Origin: Rhodococcus oryzae
Lineage (GTDB): Bacteria; Actinomycetota; Actinomycetes; Mycobacteriales; Mycobacteriaceae
DNA length: 64,000 nt
Direction of reading: 5' to 3'
Assembly: GCF_005049235.1 (NCBI RefSeq)
Contig: NZ_SUMD01000008.1
Span: 124,001 to 188,000, forward strand
Under the pieces are notes generated by a model. It did not search any database. It had not been told where the DNA came from and saw only the letters and a program-made list of their open reading frames with translations. This document shows positions 41,906 to 50,913 of this stretch, piece after piece. Made by a program: the position numbers and the translations under genes. Within the stretch, counting starts at the first letter, position 1. Every line of letters starts with the position of its first letter.

Positions 41906-43246
41906 CTACACGCGTACGCGCTCCGCGGCGGCCGAGAGCTCCGGCCCCCGCGAGCTCGACGGGACGAGCCGGAACAGCGCGATCGCACCGGCCAGACTGA
42001 TCGAGCAGATGACCACCAGGTACCAGGTGACACCGACCGAGGAACCGGTCGCGTTCAGCAGCGCCGTCGAGATCATCGGCGCGAGCCCACCACCGAGGAT
42101 GGCCGCGGTCTGCAGGATGAGCGACGATCCGGAGTAGCGCACCCGGGCCGGGAAGGTGTCCGCGATGATGCTGCCCTGCACGCAGTGCGTGACGGGAATG
42201 ATCAGGCCCATCCCGAGGAAGGCGATCACCGCGAGCGCCGAGTTCTCGGTGTTGAGCAACGGGAAGAACGCGATGCACCACAGCAGGATGGCCGCCGACC
42301 CCGCGATGAACATCGTCCGCCTGCCGTAGCGGTCCGCGACCGTCGTCCACACCGGGATCGTGGCGAACCACAACACGGCGGCGGCGGTCACGCTGAGCAC
42401 CAGGAACTGCTTGTCATATCCCAGGTGCTGGGTGCCATAGGACAGCGTGAACACCATGAAGGCGTACGCGACGGCGGAGTTGGCCACCACCGCGAGCAGG
42501 GTCAGCGAAAGCCGAGGGAACCCGACCTTGAGCGACTCCTTCAGCGGGAAGCGGACCACGTCCCCCTTCTCGAGAATGCCTGCAAACGACGGGGATTCGG
42601 TCACCCGCAGCCTGATCACCAGGCCGATCGCGACGAGCACGAAACTCAGCAGGAACGGGATACGCCAGCCCCACGACTCGAAAGCCGCGTCCGAGAGCAC
42701 CGCGTTCGTCGTCAGGAAGATGGCGTTGGCGAGCACGAGCCCGGCAGGCGTGCCCATCTGCGGAAACCCGGCATAGAGGTTCTTCTTACCCTCGGGCGCA
42801 TGCTCCATCGACATCAGGGTGGCGCCCGCACCCTCGCCGCCGAGGCCGATGCCCTGCACGATCCGCATCGCGACCAGCAGGACCGGGGCCCAGAAGCCGA
42901 TGGAGTCGTAGTTGGGGATGAGACCGATGAGCGTGGATCCGACGCCCATCATCACCAGCGATACGACCAGTGTCGCCTTGCGACCGATGCGGTCACCGAA
43001 GTGCCCGAACACCAGGCCGCCAAGGGGACGGGCGATGAAGCCGACCGCGAAGGTGCTGAACGCGGCGAGGGTGCCCACCGACGGGCTCAGGCTGGGGAAG
43101 AACTGCTTGTTGAAGATGAGCGCTGCGGCGGTGCCGTAGAGGAAGAAGTCGTACCACTCGAGCGTTGTGCCCGCGAGGGTGGCCATGGCCACCCGGCTGC
43201 GGGCCGCCGCGGCAGGGCCGGGACGGTGTTCCGGGTTCTCGTTCAT
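41906..43246 (-). CDS. MHS-family MFS transporter, aromatic-acid uptake candidate
   Basis: The 446-residue MFS protein of the metabolite:H+ symporter group has GTTLEWYDFFLYGTAAALIF, FGHFGDRIGRKATLV, GIGLGGEGAGATLMSME, and DRYGRRT. The N-terminal choice is uncertain: ATG at 43246 (AGGT upstream), ATG at 43261 or TTG at 43273. It lies 208 bases downstream of the decarboxylase gene on the same strand, with its own LysR dyad and a CRP-like box in the gap. Import of 3-hydroxyanthranilate or a related acid is inferred from context. Confidence 0.88.
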   Translation of the reverse strand: MNENPEHRPGPAAAARSRVAMATLAGTTLEWYDFFLYGTAAALIFNKQFFPSLSPSVGTLAAFSTFAVGFIARPLGGLVFGHFGDRIGRKATLVVSLVMMGVGSTLIGLIPNYDSIGFWAPVLLVAMRIVQGIGLGGEGAGATLMSMEHAPEGKKNLYAGFPQMGTPAGLVLANAIFLTTNAVLSDAAFESWGWRIPFLLSFVLVAIGLVIRLRVTESPSFAGILEKGDVVRFPLKESLKVGFPRLSLTLLAVVANSAVAYAFMVFTLSYGTQHLGYDKQFLVLSVTAAAVLWFATIPVWTTVADRYGRRTMFIAGSAAILLWCIAFFPLLNTENSALAVIAFLGMGLIIPVTHCVQGSIIADTFPARVRYSGSSLILQTAAILGGGLAPMISTALLNATGSSVGVTWYLVVICSISLAGAIALFRLVPSSSRGPELSAAAERVRV

Positions 43247-43360
43247 CGTGGGACCTATCATGTTGGGAGACAACGAATGTGATTGCGATAGCCGCGAGAG
43301 TCGAAGTTCCGCTTACCGTGAGACCGAGCGCGGGAGGCGGTGACGATCACAGTCTCACCC

Positions 43361-43418
43361 TGTGAGCCATGACACACAAATGCCGATTCGCTGATCTGTC
43401 ATACCTATTTCGGCATAG
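43361..43418. promoter_or_regulatory. CRP-like box and LysR dyad upstream of the transporter
   Basis: TGTGA-GCCATG-ACACA (43361-43376) matches 9 of 10 fixed CRP positions. TCATAC-CTATTTCG-GCATAG (43399-43418) has the island's dyad spacing. Both lie between the pathway operon's end and the transporter start, so both probably act on the transporter promoter. Confidence 0.5.
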
Positions 43419-43454
43419 CCGGGATCGCTTTCGGCCGGCCCGCCCACCTACCGG

Positions 43455-44450
43455 TCAGCTCAGCCCCAGGAATCGCTCGGCATTGCCACGGGAAATGAGC
43501 TGCCGTGCAGCATCATCGAGAAACTCGCTCTTGCGCACCACCTCCCCGACCGGACGTTCCCCGAGCGGATAGGGGTAGTCACTACCGACCATCACCCTCT
43601 CGACACCGACCGTGTCGACCAGCAGTCGCAGCGCCCGTTCGTCGAAGACCACAGAGTCGACGTAGAAGCGCCCGAGGTAGTGCGACGGCGGGAATTCGGA
43701 TGTCCCGATCACGTCGTTGCGCCCGTGCCAGGCATTCTCCATCCTCCCCAGCCAGAAGGCGAAAGATCCACCGCCATGCGCGAATCCGATCTTCAGACTC
43801 TCGTCGATCCGGTCGAACACGCCGCCGAGTATCAACGCCAGTATCGAGAGGTGGGTCTCGGCAGGCATCGCGGTCAGCCACTGCGCCATCCACCGATCCA
43901 ACCGAGGGGAGTTCGCCATGTCCCACGGGTGCACGAACACCGGCACCCCCAGCGAGGCACAGTGCTGCAGGAAGGTGACCACGCCTTCGCTGTCGAGGTC
44001 CAGGTCGCCGACGTGGTTGCCGATCTCGACGCCCCGATGACCGTTGGCGACGCACCGCTCGAGCTCACGGCACGCGGCATCGGTGTCCTGCAATGGAACC
44101 TGACAGAACGGAATCAGTCGATCCGCGGCAGGCGCGACGATCTCCAGCGCCAGGTCGTTGAAGATCCGTGCGATCCGCTCGCCCTGCTCGCCGGTCCGGC
44201 CGTAGTTGAAGAATGCCGGGGTCGGCGAGACCACCTGGGTGCGGACACCGTCCGCGTCCATGTCCCGCAACCGGATCTCGGCATCCCAGCAGTCCGCCTG
44301 GATCCGGCGGAACTCCTTCGTGCCCATCATGATCATCGCCTCGGACTCGGACTCGACCCGCAGCCATGGCGCCTCCGGGCCCGCCGCCGCAGTGAGGTCG
44401 GGCCAGCCGTTCGGCACGTAGTGGGTGTGGACGTCGATCATTCCGCTCAC
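43455..44450 (-). CDS. nbaD: 2-amino-3-carboxymuconate-6-semialdehyde decarboxylase
   Basis: The 331-residue amidohydrolase-fold protein has the ACMSD metal motif IDVHTHYVP near the N-terminus, VPVFVHPWDM, IGFAHGGGSFAFWLGRM and the catalytic GSDYPYPLGE. It decarboxylates the ring-opened product of 3-hydroxyanthranilate to 2-aminomuconate semialdehyde. The GTG at 44450 lies 3 bases after the dioxygenase stop; an internal ATG at 44441 is possible. It is the last gene of the nba-like operon. Confidence 0.9.
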   Translation of the reverse strand: MSGMIDVHTHYVPNGWPDLTAAAGPEAPWLRVESESEAMIMMGTKEFRRIQADCWDAEIRLRDMDADGVRTQVVSPTPAFFNYGRTGEQGERIARIFNDLALEIVAPAADRLIPFCQVPLQDTDAACRELERCVANGHRGVEIGNHVGDLDLDSEGVVTFLQHCASLGVPVFVHPWDMANSPRLDRWMAQWLTAMPAETHLSILALILGGVFDRIDESLKIGFAHGGGSFAFWLGRMENAWHGRNDVIGTSEFPPSHYLGRFYVDSVVFDERALRLLVDTVGVERVMVGSDYPYPLGERPVGEVVRKSEFLDDAARQLISRGNAERFLGLS

Positions 44451-44453
44451 GTC

Positions 44454-44975
44454 TCACCCCTTGCCCGGATGGAGGGCCCCGCAGTTCCCGCAGGTGCGGG
44501 CTTCGACACTCTCGTAGAACAGGGTGAACACCGGAGGCAGGTCGGCGACGATGTCCCGGACCTGGAGTTCGACCTCGTGGATCAGCGCATCGCAGTCGAT
44601 GCAGTACCACTGGAACTTCTCGAGGGTGCCCTCCTCGCGCACCCGCTCGATGACCAGGCCGATCGAGCCCGCGGTCGGACGCTGCGGCGAATGAGGCAGA
44701 TTGCCGGGCAGCAGCCAGGTCTCGCCCTCGCGAATGTGCACGGTCTCGGGGCCGTTCTCCGTCATGACGTTGACGTGGATATCGCCCTTGAGCTGGTAGA
44801 ACCACTCCTCGTACGGATCCAGGTGGTAATCGGTGCGCTGGTTCGGCCCACCGACCACCTGGACGATGAAGTCGCTGCCGAGGGCCATGGTCTGGTTGTT
44901 CACCGGAGGCTCGAGCAGATGCTCGTTGTCGGCGATCCACTTCTGGAAGTTGATGGTCGGCGGGACTCGGGTCAT
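44454..44975 (-). CDS. nbaC: 3-Hydroxyanthranilate 3,4-dioxygenase
   Basis: The 173-residue cupin has the family segments [26 protein letters not shown] and [10 protein letters not shown]-like [21 protein letters not shown], with the iron-binding His/Glu set, and the bacterial C-terminal rubredoxin-like pair CIDC and CGNC. It opens the ring of 3-hydroxyanthranilate with O2. It overlaps the deaminase gene stop by 4 bases. Confidence 0.93.
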   Translation of the reverse strand: MTRVPPTINFQKWIADNEHLLEPPVNNQTMALGSDFIVQVVGGPNQRTDYHLDPYEEWFYQLKGDIHVNVMTENGPETVHIREGETWLLPGNLPHSPQRPTAGSIGLVIERVREEGTLEKFQWYCIDCDALIHEVELQVRDIVADLPPVFTLFYESVEARTCGNCGALHPGKG

Positions 44976-45427
44976 GGCGTGGCCTCCGATGTGGCGGTTG
45001 GGTTCTGCGGGCGGGCGACGGGTCGGTACGCGACGCCCTGCATCTCGATCAGCAGGTGGGGGTGCGGGAGCTGGTGTACCGCGACGGTGGTGCGGGTGGG
45101 ACCCGTCTCGTCGAACAATTCCGCGTACACCTCGTTGTAGCCGCCGAAGTCGTTCATCGACACCAGGTACGAGGTGACCTGGACGAGGTCGGAGAGCTCG
45201 GCGCCGACCTCGGCGAGGATGGCGCGCATGTTCTCGATGACCGCACGCGTCTGGGCGCGGATGTCGAGCGAGGTGGTGCCCATCTCGTCGACCGCGACGC
45301 CGACGAACGTGTTGTCCGGCCGTCGCGAACTCGTTCCCGAGACGTATACGAAATCCCCGGCGACCTTGACGTGCGGGAACCGGCCCCGCGGCGTGGCCAG
45401 CCGCCCGATCACCTTGGCGTCGCTCAT
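44972..45427 (-). CDS. nbaF: 2-Aminomuconate deaminase (RidA family)
   Basis: The 151-residue YjgF/RidA-like protein ([79 protein letters not shown] with the ligand-binding Arg and Glu) is placed between dioxygenase and decarboxylase genes as in 2-nitrobenzoate/2-aminomuconate clusters. There RidA members remove the amino group to give 4-oxalocrotonate. Starts and stops overlap both neighbours. A second, housekeeping-type RidA lies at 50449-50907. Confidence 0.87.
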   Translation of the reverse strand: MSDAKVIGRLATPRGRFPHVKVAGDFVYVSGTSSRRPDNTFVGVAVDEMGTTSLDIRAQTRAVIENMRAILAEVGAELSDLVQVTSYLVSMNDFGGYNEVYAELFDETGPTRTTVAVHQLPHPHLLIEMQGVAYRPVARPQNPTATSEATP

Positions 45428-46182
45428 TTCGCTCCCCGCACGCTGACGCGGCCGAGGCCGGCGATGTGGCACTGCGCGACCTCGGCGGTCAACGTGACCG
45501 CCGCGGTGGCCGCACCCGCGAGCACCACCTGCCCCGCCCGCAGTGGCATCGCCCGACGACGCGCCATGTCCACCAGCGCGTGCAACGCGCGCACCGGATT
45601 GCCGAGGATCGCCGAGGTGGATCCGACCGCTTGCCTGCTGCCCACCTCCAGCCGAACAGCTCGGTTGTCGACATCCTGCATCCGCTGCCATTGCCCCAGC
45701 ACATAGCCCGCAGCTGAGGTGTTGTCGGCCACCACGTCGGTGTACGTGAAACGGAAGTCCCGATAGCGGGAGTCGATGATCTCCATGGCAGGCGCCACCG
45801 CGTCCACGCAGGACACGATGTCCACGGCCGGATCGTCCGGGTCCACGTCGCGGGCCAGCCGGTACGCGATCTCCGGCTCGATCTTCGGGTGGATGAACCG
45901 GGCCAGGTCGACGTCGCCGCCGTCCTCGATCCGCATGGCGTCGGTGAGCTGCCCGACGATCACGTCGGACACACCCATCTGGGCCATCTTCGCCTTGCTC
46001 GTGAACCCGAGCTTCACCCCGACGATGGACTCCCCTCGGCCCGTCCGGCGGCCGATCAGGGCGTTCTGGATCCGGTAGGCATCGTCGCTGTCGATCTCAT
46101 GGCTGTCCGCGAGGCTGGGTGTGTCGGCGGCCGTCCGCTGGGCGAGGTCCAGGCGATCTGCGAGCCCGTCGATTTCGATCAT
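45424..46182 (-). CDS. nbaG: 4-Oxalocrotonate decarboxylase
   Basis: The 252-residue FAH-related protein matches XylI-type decarboxylases: [69 protein letters not shown]. It converts 4-oxalocrotonate to 2-oxopent-4-enoate. I chose the ATG at 46182 with AAGGAG 6 bases upstream; a GTG at 46197 would give 5 more residues. Such decarboxylases form a complex with the hydratase encoded just upstream. Confidence 0.87.
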   Translation of the reverse strand: MIEIDGLADRLDLAQRTAADTPSLADSHEIDSDDAYRIQNALIGRRTGRGESIVGVKLGFTSKAKMAQMGVSDVIVGQLTDAMRIEDGGDVDLARFIHPKIEPEIAYRLARDVDPDDPAVDIVSCVDAVAPAMEIIDSRYRDFRFTYTDVVADNTSAAGYVLGQWQRMQDVDNRAVRLEVGSRQAVGSTSAILGNPVRALHALVDMARRRAMPLRAGQVVLAGAATAAVTLTAEVAQCHIAGLGRVSVRGAK

Positions 46183-46193
46183 GTTGAGCTCCT

Positions 46194-47015
46194 TCACTTC
46201 TCACGTCCTCCCGGTACCGACTCGATCACGGCGTCGACCTCGCCCAGCCCGTCGAGCCGAAGCCGGAAGGTGCCGGCCTCGGTGATCGGAACCATGGGAC
46301 CCAGTGCACCGGACATGACGATGTCGCCTGCCCGCAACGGCTGCTCACGAGTGACGAGCTCCCGGGCCAACCAGGCGACGGCCACGACCGGGGAGCCGAG
46401 ACAGGCGTGACCCGCACCGAAGGACACCTGCTCGCCGTCCCGTTCCAGGGTCATCCCGACCCGTGACAGATCCAGTCCGGTCAGCGAGTACGGGGTGGTC
46501 CCCAGGACGACGGCTCCGCTCGACGCGTTGTCCGCGACCGTGTCGGTGATCGCCAGGTCCCAGTCGGTGATCCGTGAGTCGACGATCTCGATGGCGGGCA
46601 GGACGAAGTCGGTCGCGCGCAGGACGTCGGCGACGGTCGCTCCCGGCCGGTCGATGTCCCGTCCGAGCACGAACGCGATCTCGCCCTCGGCCCGCGGCTG
46701 CAGGAACCGGGCGGCAGGCACGGGCTCGGTGTGGCCGTACATCATGTCGTCGAGAAGCACGCCGAAGTCCGGCCGGAAGACACCGAACTGCTGCTGCACC
46801 GCCGGCGCCGTGAGTCCGATCTTCGCGCCGACCACGCGCGCCCCCCGACCCACCTCGGCGGCGATGACCCGACGCTGGACCTCGTAGGCGGCGTCGACGT
46901 CGCTCTCGCCCAGGAACTCCCGCACCGGCGCGGCAGGCACCAGCGACGCCCTGGCGGCGATGAGCCGCTCGGCGGCCGCATCGAGTGCCGTGGTCGATCC
47001 CAATGTCACAGTCAC
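46194..47015 (-). CDS. nbaH: 2-Oxopent-4-enoate hydratase
   Basis: The 273-residue protein matches XylJ-type hydratases: VVGAKIGLTAPAVQQQFGVFRPDFGVLLDDMMYG, LQPRAEGEIAFVLGRDI, IEIVDSRITDWDLAITDTVADNASSGAVVLG. It adds water to 2-oxopent-4-enoate to give 4-hydroxy-2-oxovalerate. The GTG at 47015 overlaps the aldehyde dehydrogenase stop; a GTG at 47027 is an alternative. It is paralogous to the adjacent decarboxylase. Confidence 0.87.
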   Translation of the reverse strand: MTVTLGSTTALDAAAERLIAARASLVPAAPVREFLGESDVDAAYEVQRRVIAAEVGRGARVVGAKIGLTAPAVQQQFGVFRPDFGVLLDDMMYGHTEPVPAARFLQPRAEGEIAFVLGRDIDRPGATVADVLRATDFVLPAIEIVDSRITDWDLAITDTVADNASSGAVVLGTTPYSLTGLDLSRVGMTLERDGEQVSFGAGHACLGSPVVAVAWLARELVTREQPLRAGDIVMSGALGPMVPITEAGTFRLRLDGLGEVDAVIESVPGGREK

Positions 47016-48487
47016 AGTTGCACACACACATTCGTGGGTTCGGTGTAGAAGTGGAGTGATGATTCGCCGCCCTCCCGGCCGATCCCGGAGAGCCCCGCAC
47101 CGCCGAAGGGCGAGCGGAGCTCGCGCGTGAACCAGGTGTTCACCCAGGAGATTCCGACCCGCATCTGCTGCGCGACGCGGTGCCCGCGGCGCAGGTCGTT
47201 CGTCCAGACCGCCGCGGCGAGCCCGTACTCGGTGTCATTGGCGAGCGAGATCGCCTCCTGCTCGGTGTCGAAAGGGATGAGCGCCGCGACCGGTCCGAAG
47301 ATCTCCTCTCGCACCGCGCGATCGGCATTCGTCAGCCCGGTCCAGAGCGTCGGCTCGATCCAGGAGCCGCCGGCGAGCTCCGCACCCAGGTCGGGGATCC
47401 CGCCGCCGGTGAGCACCTTCGCCCCGGCCTGTTCGGCGATCTCGAGGTAACTGCGAACCTTTTCGCGGTGAGCCTGCGAGATCAGCGGCCCGGTGGTCGT
47501 CGTCGCGTCGGCGGGTCGGCCGAGCCGAAGTCCCTCGGCGCGCTCGACGAGCCCGGCCGCGATGTCGTCGAAGATGCTGCGCTGCACGTACACCCGTTCG
47601 GCACACAGGCACACCTGCCCGGTGTTCGCGAACACAGACCTGGTCAGGCCGGCGAGGGCCTCGTCGATGTCGACATCGTCGAACACCACCGCGGCATTCT
47701 TGCCGCCGAGCTCGAAGGAGACGGGACGAACTCGCGGCGCGACCGTCTTCATCACATGGGATCCGGTCGCCGAGGAGCCGGTGAAGGTGACCCCGTCGAT
47801 GTCCGGATGATCGGTGAGGAATTCCCCGGCCGAGTTCCCACCGAACCCGTGCACCACGTTGTAGACGCCCGCAGGAAGTCCCACCTCCTCCAAGACCTCC
47901 GCGAGCAGCGTCGCGGTGGAGGGCGTCTCCTCGCTCGGCTTGACGACAACGGCGTTGCCGCAGGCAAGTGCGGGCGCCACCTTCCAGGTCAGCAGCAGCA
48001 GCGGCAGGTTCCACGGCACGATCACCGCGACCACCCCCAAGGGCTTGCGTACCGCGTAGTTCAGCGCCTGCCGCCCGCCGCCGAGGTCGGTGAGGAACGA
48101 CTCCTGTCCCGCCGAGGCGACCACGTCCGCAAAGGTGCGGAAGTTGGTCAGCGCGCGGGCCACGTCGAGCTCGCGGGCCTGGGTGATCGGCTTTCCGGTG
48201 TCGGCCATCTCCGCGGCGACGAACTCCTCGAACCGCTCCTCGATCCGATCCGCCGCCCGCCGCAACAGGGCCGCCCGCTCCCGCACGGGGGTATCGGCCC
48301 AACCGTTGTCGAGCGCGCGCCGCGCCGATCGCACGGCACGGTCGACGAGAGCGATGTCCGCCTCGTGCACCCGGGCCACCAGCTGCCCGGTGGCGGGATC
48401 GAGGTTCTCGAAGCTTCGCTCCGGGTCCGGATCGACGAAGCCGCCGTCCACGTAGTTGCGAATCCAGGCTTCGCGGGGTGTGGTCAT
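47012..48487 (-). CDS. nbaE: 2-Aminomuconate-6-semialdehyde dehydrogenase
   Basis: The 491-residue aldehyde dehydrogenase has VPWNLPLLLLTWKVAPALACGNAVVVKPSE, the general base in FELGGKN and the catalytic Cys in NTGQVCLCAERV, with EIFGPV and the FxxEL-type C-terminus. It is closest in pattern to 2-hydroxy/2-aminomuconate semialdehyde dehydrogenases. It is the first gene of the operon nbaE-H-G-F-C-D, downstream of the perfect LysR dyad at 48541. Confidence 0.9.
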   Translation of the reverse strand: MTTPREAWIRNYVDGGFVDPDPERSFENLDPATGQLVARVHEADIALVDRAVRSARRALDNGWADTPVRERAALLRRAADRIEERFEEFVAAEMADTGKPITQARELDVARALTNFRTFADVVASAGQESFLTDLGGGRQALNYAVRKPLGVVAVIVPWNLPLLLLTWKVAPALACGNAVVVKPSEETPSTATLLAEVLEEVGLPAGVYNVVHGFGGNSAGEFLTDHPDIDGVTFTGSSATGSHVMKTVAPRVRPVSFELGGKNAAVVFDDVDIDEALAGLTRSVFANTGQVCLCAERVYVQRSIFDDIAAGLVERAEGLRLGRPADATTTTGPLISQAHREKVRSYLEIAEQAGAKVLTGGGIPDLGAELAGGSWIEPTLWTGLTNADRAVREEIFGPVAALIPFDTEQEAISLANDTEYGLAAAVWTNDLRRGHRVAQQMRVGISWVNTWFTRELRSPFGGAGLSGIGREGGESSLHFYTEPTNVCVQL

Positions 48488-48540
48488 GCATTCATGATTG
48501 GCGGGGAATCCATGCCGAACAAATGCGAATTTCCTCGCCA

Positions 48541-48564
48541 GCTATGCGTATATCGGCATAGCTT
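48541..48564. promoter_or_regulatory. Perfect LysR-type dyad at the nba operon promoter
   Basis: AGCTATGC-GTATATCG-GCATAGCT is an exact 8-8-8 inverted repeat (core ATGC-N8-GCAT). It lies 54 bases before the first gene of the pathway operon, the usual place for a LysR recognition site. It is the best of the four related sites. Confidence 0.65.
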
Positions 48565-49457
48565 CACCCCCGCCGGTCGGCGACCGCCTCACGAACCGCA
48601 GGGACGACCTCCACCGCCCACTTCTGGTGCTGGAACGGGTCATCGCCCTCGGCGCCGAAAACGAAGGTGTCCATACCCGATTCGAGCACCAGCTCGGTCA
48701 GCTCGTCGACCCACTGCTCGAACGGCCCGTTGAGGAACCCGCTGCTCGGCCCGTCGGTGATGGCCCCGAACACGTTGTAGATCCGCTGGATCGCCGCGGG
48801 GTCGCGGCCGGCCGCCATCGCGGACTCGTCGATGCGCGCGTGCAGGCCGGGCAGCACCGGCGGTGGAAAGTAGCTGACCGACGGGACCCAGCCGTCAGCC
48901 TCGCGGCCGAGCAGACCGAGCATCCGCGGACCCCCGACCCCGAGCCACAGCCCGATGTCGTGCGCGGGCCGCGGCCCCGGATGCGCACCCGAGAGCCGGT
49001 GGTGAACGCCCTCGTACCGCACCGACTTCTCGTCCGACCACATGAGCCGGATGACCTCGACGGCCTCGGACAACGCGCTCGCGGCCTCACCGGGCGTGCA
49101 TTCCGGTCCGCCCATCCCCCCGATCGCCGGCCAGAACGCACCCGCCCCGAGCGCCAGCTCGAACCGCCCGCCGGAGATGACGTCCAGGCTCGCGGCCGCC
49201 TTCGCCATCACCGCGGGTGGTCGCAGCGGAAGGCACGCCACGTCGGGGAACACCCGGACCCGGGTGGTGCGCGCGAGCACCACGGCCATCAGCGACCAGG
49301 TGTCCAGGAATCGCTTCTGATACGGATGATCCTGGATGCCGACGAGATCGAGCCCCTCGTCGTCCGCCATCGCGACGAGGTCGAGGATCTCGTCGACCCG
49401 GTCGGCGTCCGGGGTGGGGAACATGCCGAACTGCAGTGGACGTCCGTAGTCGGTCAT
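48564..49457 (-). CDS. Luciferase-like oxidoreductase
   Basis: The 297-residue luciferase-like TIM barrel has DEGLDLVGIQDHPYQKRFLDTWSLMAVVLARTTRVRVFPDV and MAKAAASLDVISGGRFELALGAGAFW. F420 or FMN use cannot be decided here. The ATG at 49457 is preceded by GAGGAG. It ends at the LysR dyad just upstream of nbaE, on the same strand, but the dyad and promoter lie after it, so it is probably a separate unit. It has no evident tie to the monooxygenase at 1798-2820 beyond the fold. Confidence 0.85.
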   Translation of the reverse strand: MTDYGRPLQFGMFPTPDADRVDEILDLVAMADDEGLDLVGIQDHPYQKRFLDTWSLMAVVLARTTRVRVFPDVACLPLRPPAVMAKAAASLDVISGGRFELALGAGAFWPAIGGMGGPECTPGEAASALSEAVEVIRLMWSDEKSVRYEGVHHRLSGAHPGPRPAHDIGLWLGVGGPRMLGLLGREADGWVPSVSYFPPPVLPGLHARIDESAMAAGRDPAAIQRIYNVFGAITDGPSSGFLNGPFEQWVDELTELVLESGMDTFVFGAEGDDPFQHQKWAVEVVPAVREAVADRRG

Positions 49458-49539
49458 CGCCGCGCTCCTCGGTCTCGACTGCGTCTGATGTCCACAGTCA
49501 CCGACGTGGCCCGAATGCGCAACGGTCGCCGAGGCCGGC

Positions 49540-50325
49540 TCAGCGGCGCAGGTACTCCAGCTGCACCCGCACGGACTGCTCCGCGACCGGCCAGAGGCTC
49601 TGATCGACGTCGGAGTAGACGTGCTCGACCACCGCGCGGGGGCCAGCGTGGGCACCGAGGACCTCGAGCGCCGCGCGCACCTGATCGAGTCGCTCCTCGC
49701 GGTGGCTCAGGTACTGCTTCGCCACCGTCTGCAGGTCCGGCAGGTCCGGACCGTGCCCGGGCAGCACCGCCCGGCCCGTGCCCAGGTCGATGAGCGCGCG
49801 CAGCGAGGCCAGGTAGTCGCCGAGGTCGCCGTCGGAGGCGTCCAGAACGGTGGTGCCCCGACCCAGGATGGTGTCGCCGGTCAGCACCGACCCCTCCCCC
49901 TCGATCACGAACGAGGTCGAGTCCTTGGTGTGGCCTGGGGTGCGCAGCACCCGAATCGCGAGACCGACCTCTTCGATCAGCTCACCGTCCGGCAGGCCCG
50001 CGTCGGTGTGCGTCCGGAACCGCGGGTCAACGGAACGGACCGGACTGCCGGTCAGCGCGGCGAACCGCTCGACGCCCCCGGTGTGGTCCCCGTGCCGGTG
50101 CGTGATCAGGGTCAGCGCCACGGGGCCGACCGCCGCCACCCGCAGCAGGTGCTCCTCGTCGGCGTCACCCGGATCGATCACCACACATTCCTCGCGGCCG
50201 GGCGCCCGCAGGATCCAGGTGTTGGTGCCGTCGAGCGTCATCATGCCCGGGTTGTTCTCCAGCATCACCGCCGCGATCGGGGTGACCTGGCGCAGCTGGG
50301 CGTACGCCGGATGTGCCGTGGTCAT
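49540..50325 (-). CDS. Metallo-beta-lactamase-fold hydrolase (Rv3677c type)
   Basis: The 261-residue MBL protein has the metal motif THRHGDHTGG, TPGHTKDST, LTGDTILGRGTTV and a C-terminal LACTB2-like helical part. LACTB2 relatives are RNases or glyoxalase II-like thioesterases. Its position after crp is the M. tuberculosis order, interrupted here by the aromatic island. The ATG at 50325 begins the conserved domain. Confidence 0.88.
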   Translation of the reverse strand: MTTAHPAYAQLRQVTPIAAVMLENNPGMMTLDGTNTWILRAPGREECVVIDPGDADEEHLLRVAAVGPVALTLITHRHGDHTGGVERFAALTGSPVRSVDPRFRTHTDAGLPDGELIEEVGLAIRVLRTPGHTKDSTSFVIEGEGSVLTGDTILGRGTTVLDASDGDLGDYLASLRALIDLGTGRAVLPGHGPDLPDLQTVAKQYLSHREERLDQVRAALEVLGAHAGPRAVVEHVYSDVDQSLWPVAEQSVRVQLEYLRR

Positions 50326-50393
50326 GGGCTCACTGTACGACCCCGGCGTCGCCGCGGGCGTTGGGCCGCATGTGGATTGAAAACTCGCGCTGA

Positions 50394-50440
50394 CGCCCGC
50401 GCGCGGGCCCATCGATTGTCGGGCCGATCGCGCGCGGGCG
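50394..50440 (-). terminator. Hairpin after the RidA gene
   Basis: CGCCCGCGCGCG (50394-50405) pairs with CGCGCGCGGGCG (50429-50440), and GGCCC with GGGCC inside. It lies 8 bases past the RidA stop on the minus strand. Confidence 0.65.
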
Positions 50441-50448
50441 CGCAGCAG

Positions 50449-50907
50449 CTAGCGGACTTCCGCGATGACCTCGACCTCGACCGGCGCGTTCAGCGGCAGC
50501 TCGGACACGCCGACCGCGGACCGGGCATGCACGCCCGCGTCGCCGAAGACCTCGCCGAACAGCTCGGAGGCGCCGTTGATGACACCGGGCTGCCCGGTGA
50601 ACCCCTCCGCGGAGGCCACGAAGCCGACCACCTTGACGATGCGCACCACCGAGTCGAGTCCGACCAGCGCATCGATCGCGGCCAACGCGTTGAGCGCGCA
50701 GGTCCGGGCGGCGACCTTGGCGAAGTCCGCGGCGACCGCGCCGCCGACCTTGCCGGTCAGCTGCAGCTCACCGTCGATGAAGGGCAGCTGGCCGGAGGTG
50801 TAGACCAGGTTCCCGGTCCGCACCGCCGGAACGTAGGCCGCGACCGGCGCCGCCACGTCGGGCAGCTCGATCCGCAGGTCCGCGAGCCTGGCCTTCCAAT
50901 CGGTCAT
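50449..50907 (-). CDS. RidA/YjgF-family protein (Rv3678c type)
   Basis: The 152-residue protein has the RidA pattern (NLVYTSGQLPFIDGELQLTGKVGG, LNALAAIDALVGLDSVVRIVKVVGFVASAEGF, ELPLNAPVEVEVIAEV). It probably hydrolyses reactive enamine/imine intermediates, but the C-terminal Arg/Glu arrangement differs from canonical RidA. It follows the DUF4177 gene by 6 bases in one operon. Confidence 0.88.
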   Translation of the reverse strand: MTDWKARLADLRIELPDVAAPVAAYVPAVRTGNLVYTSGQLPFIDGELQLTGKVGGAVAADFAKVAARTCALNALAAIDALVGLDSVVRIVKVVGFVASAEGFTGQPGVINGASELFGEVFGDAGVHARSAVGVSELPLNAPVEVEVIAEVR

Positions 50908-50913
50908 GACGGA

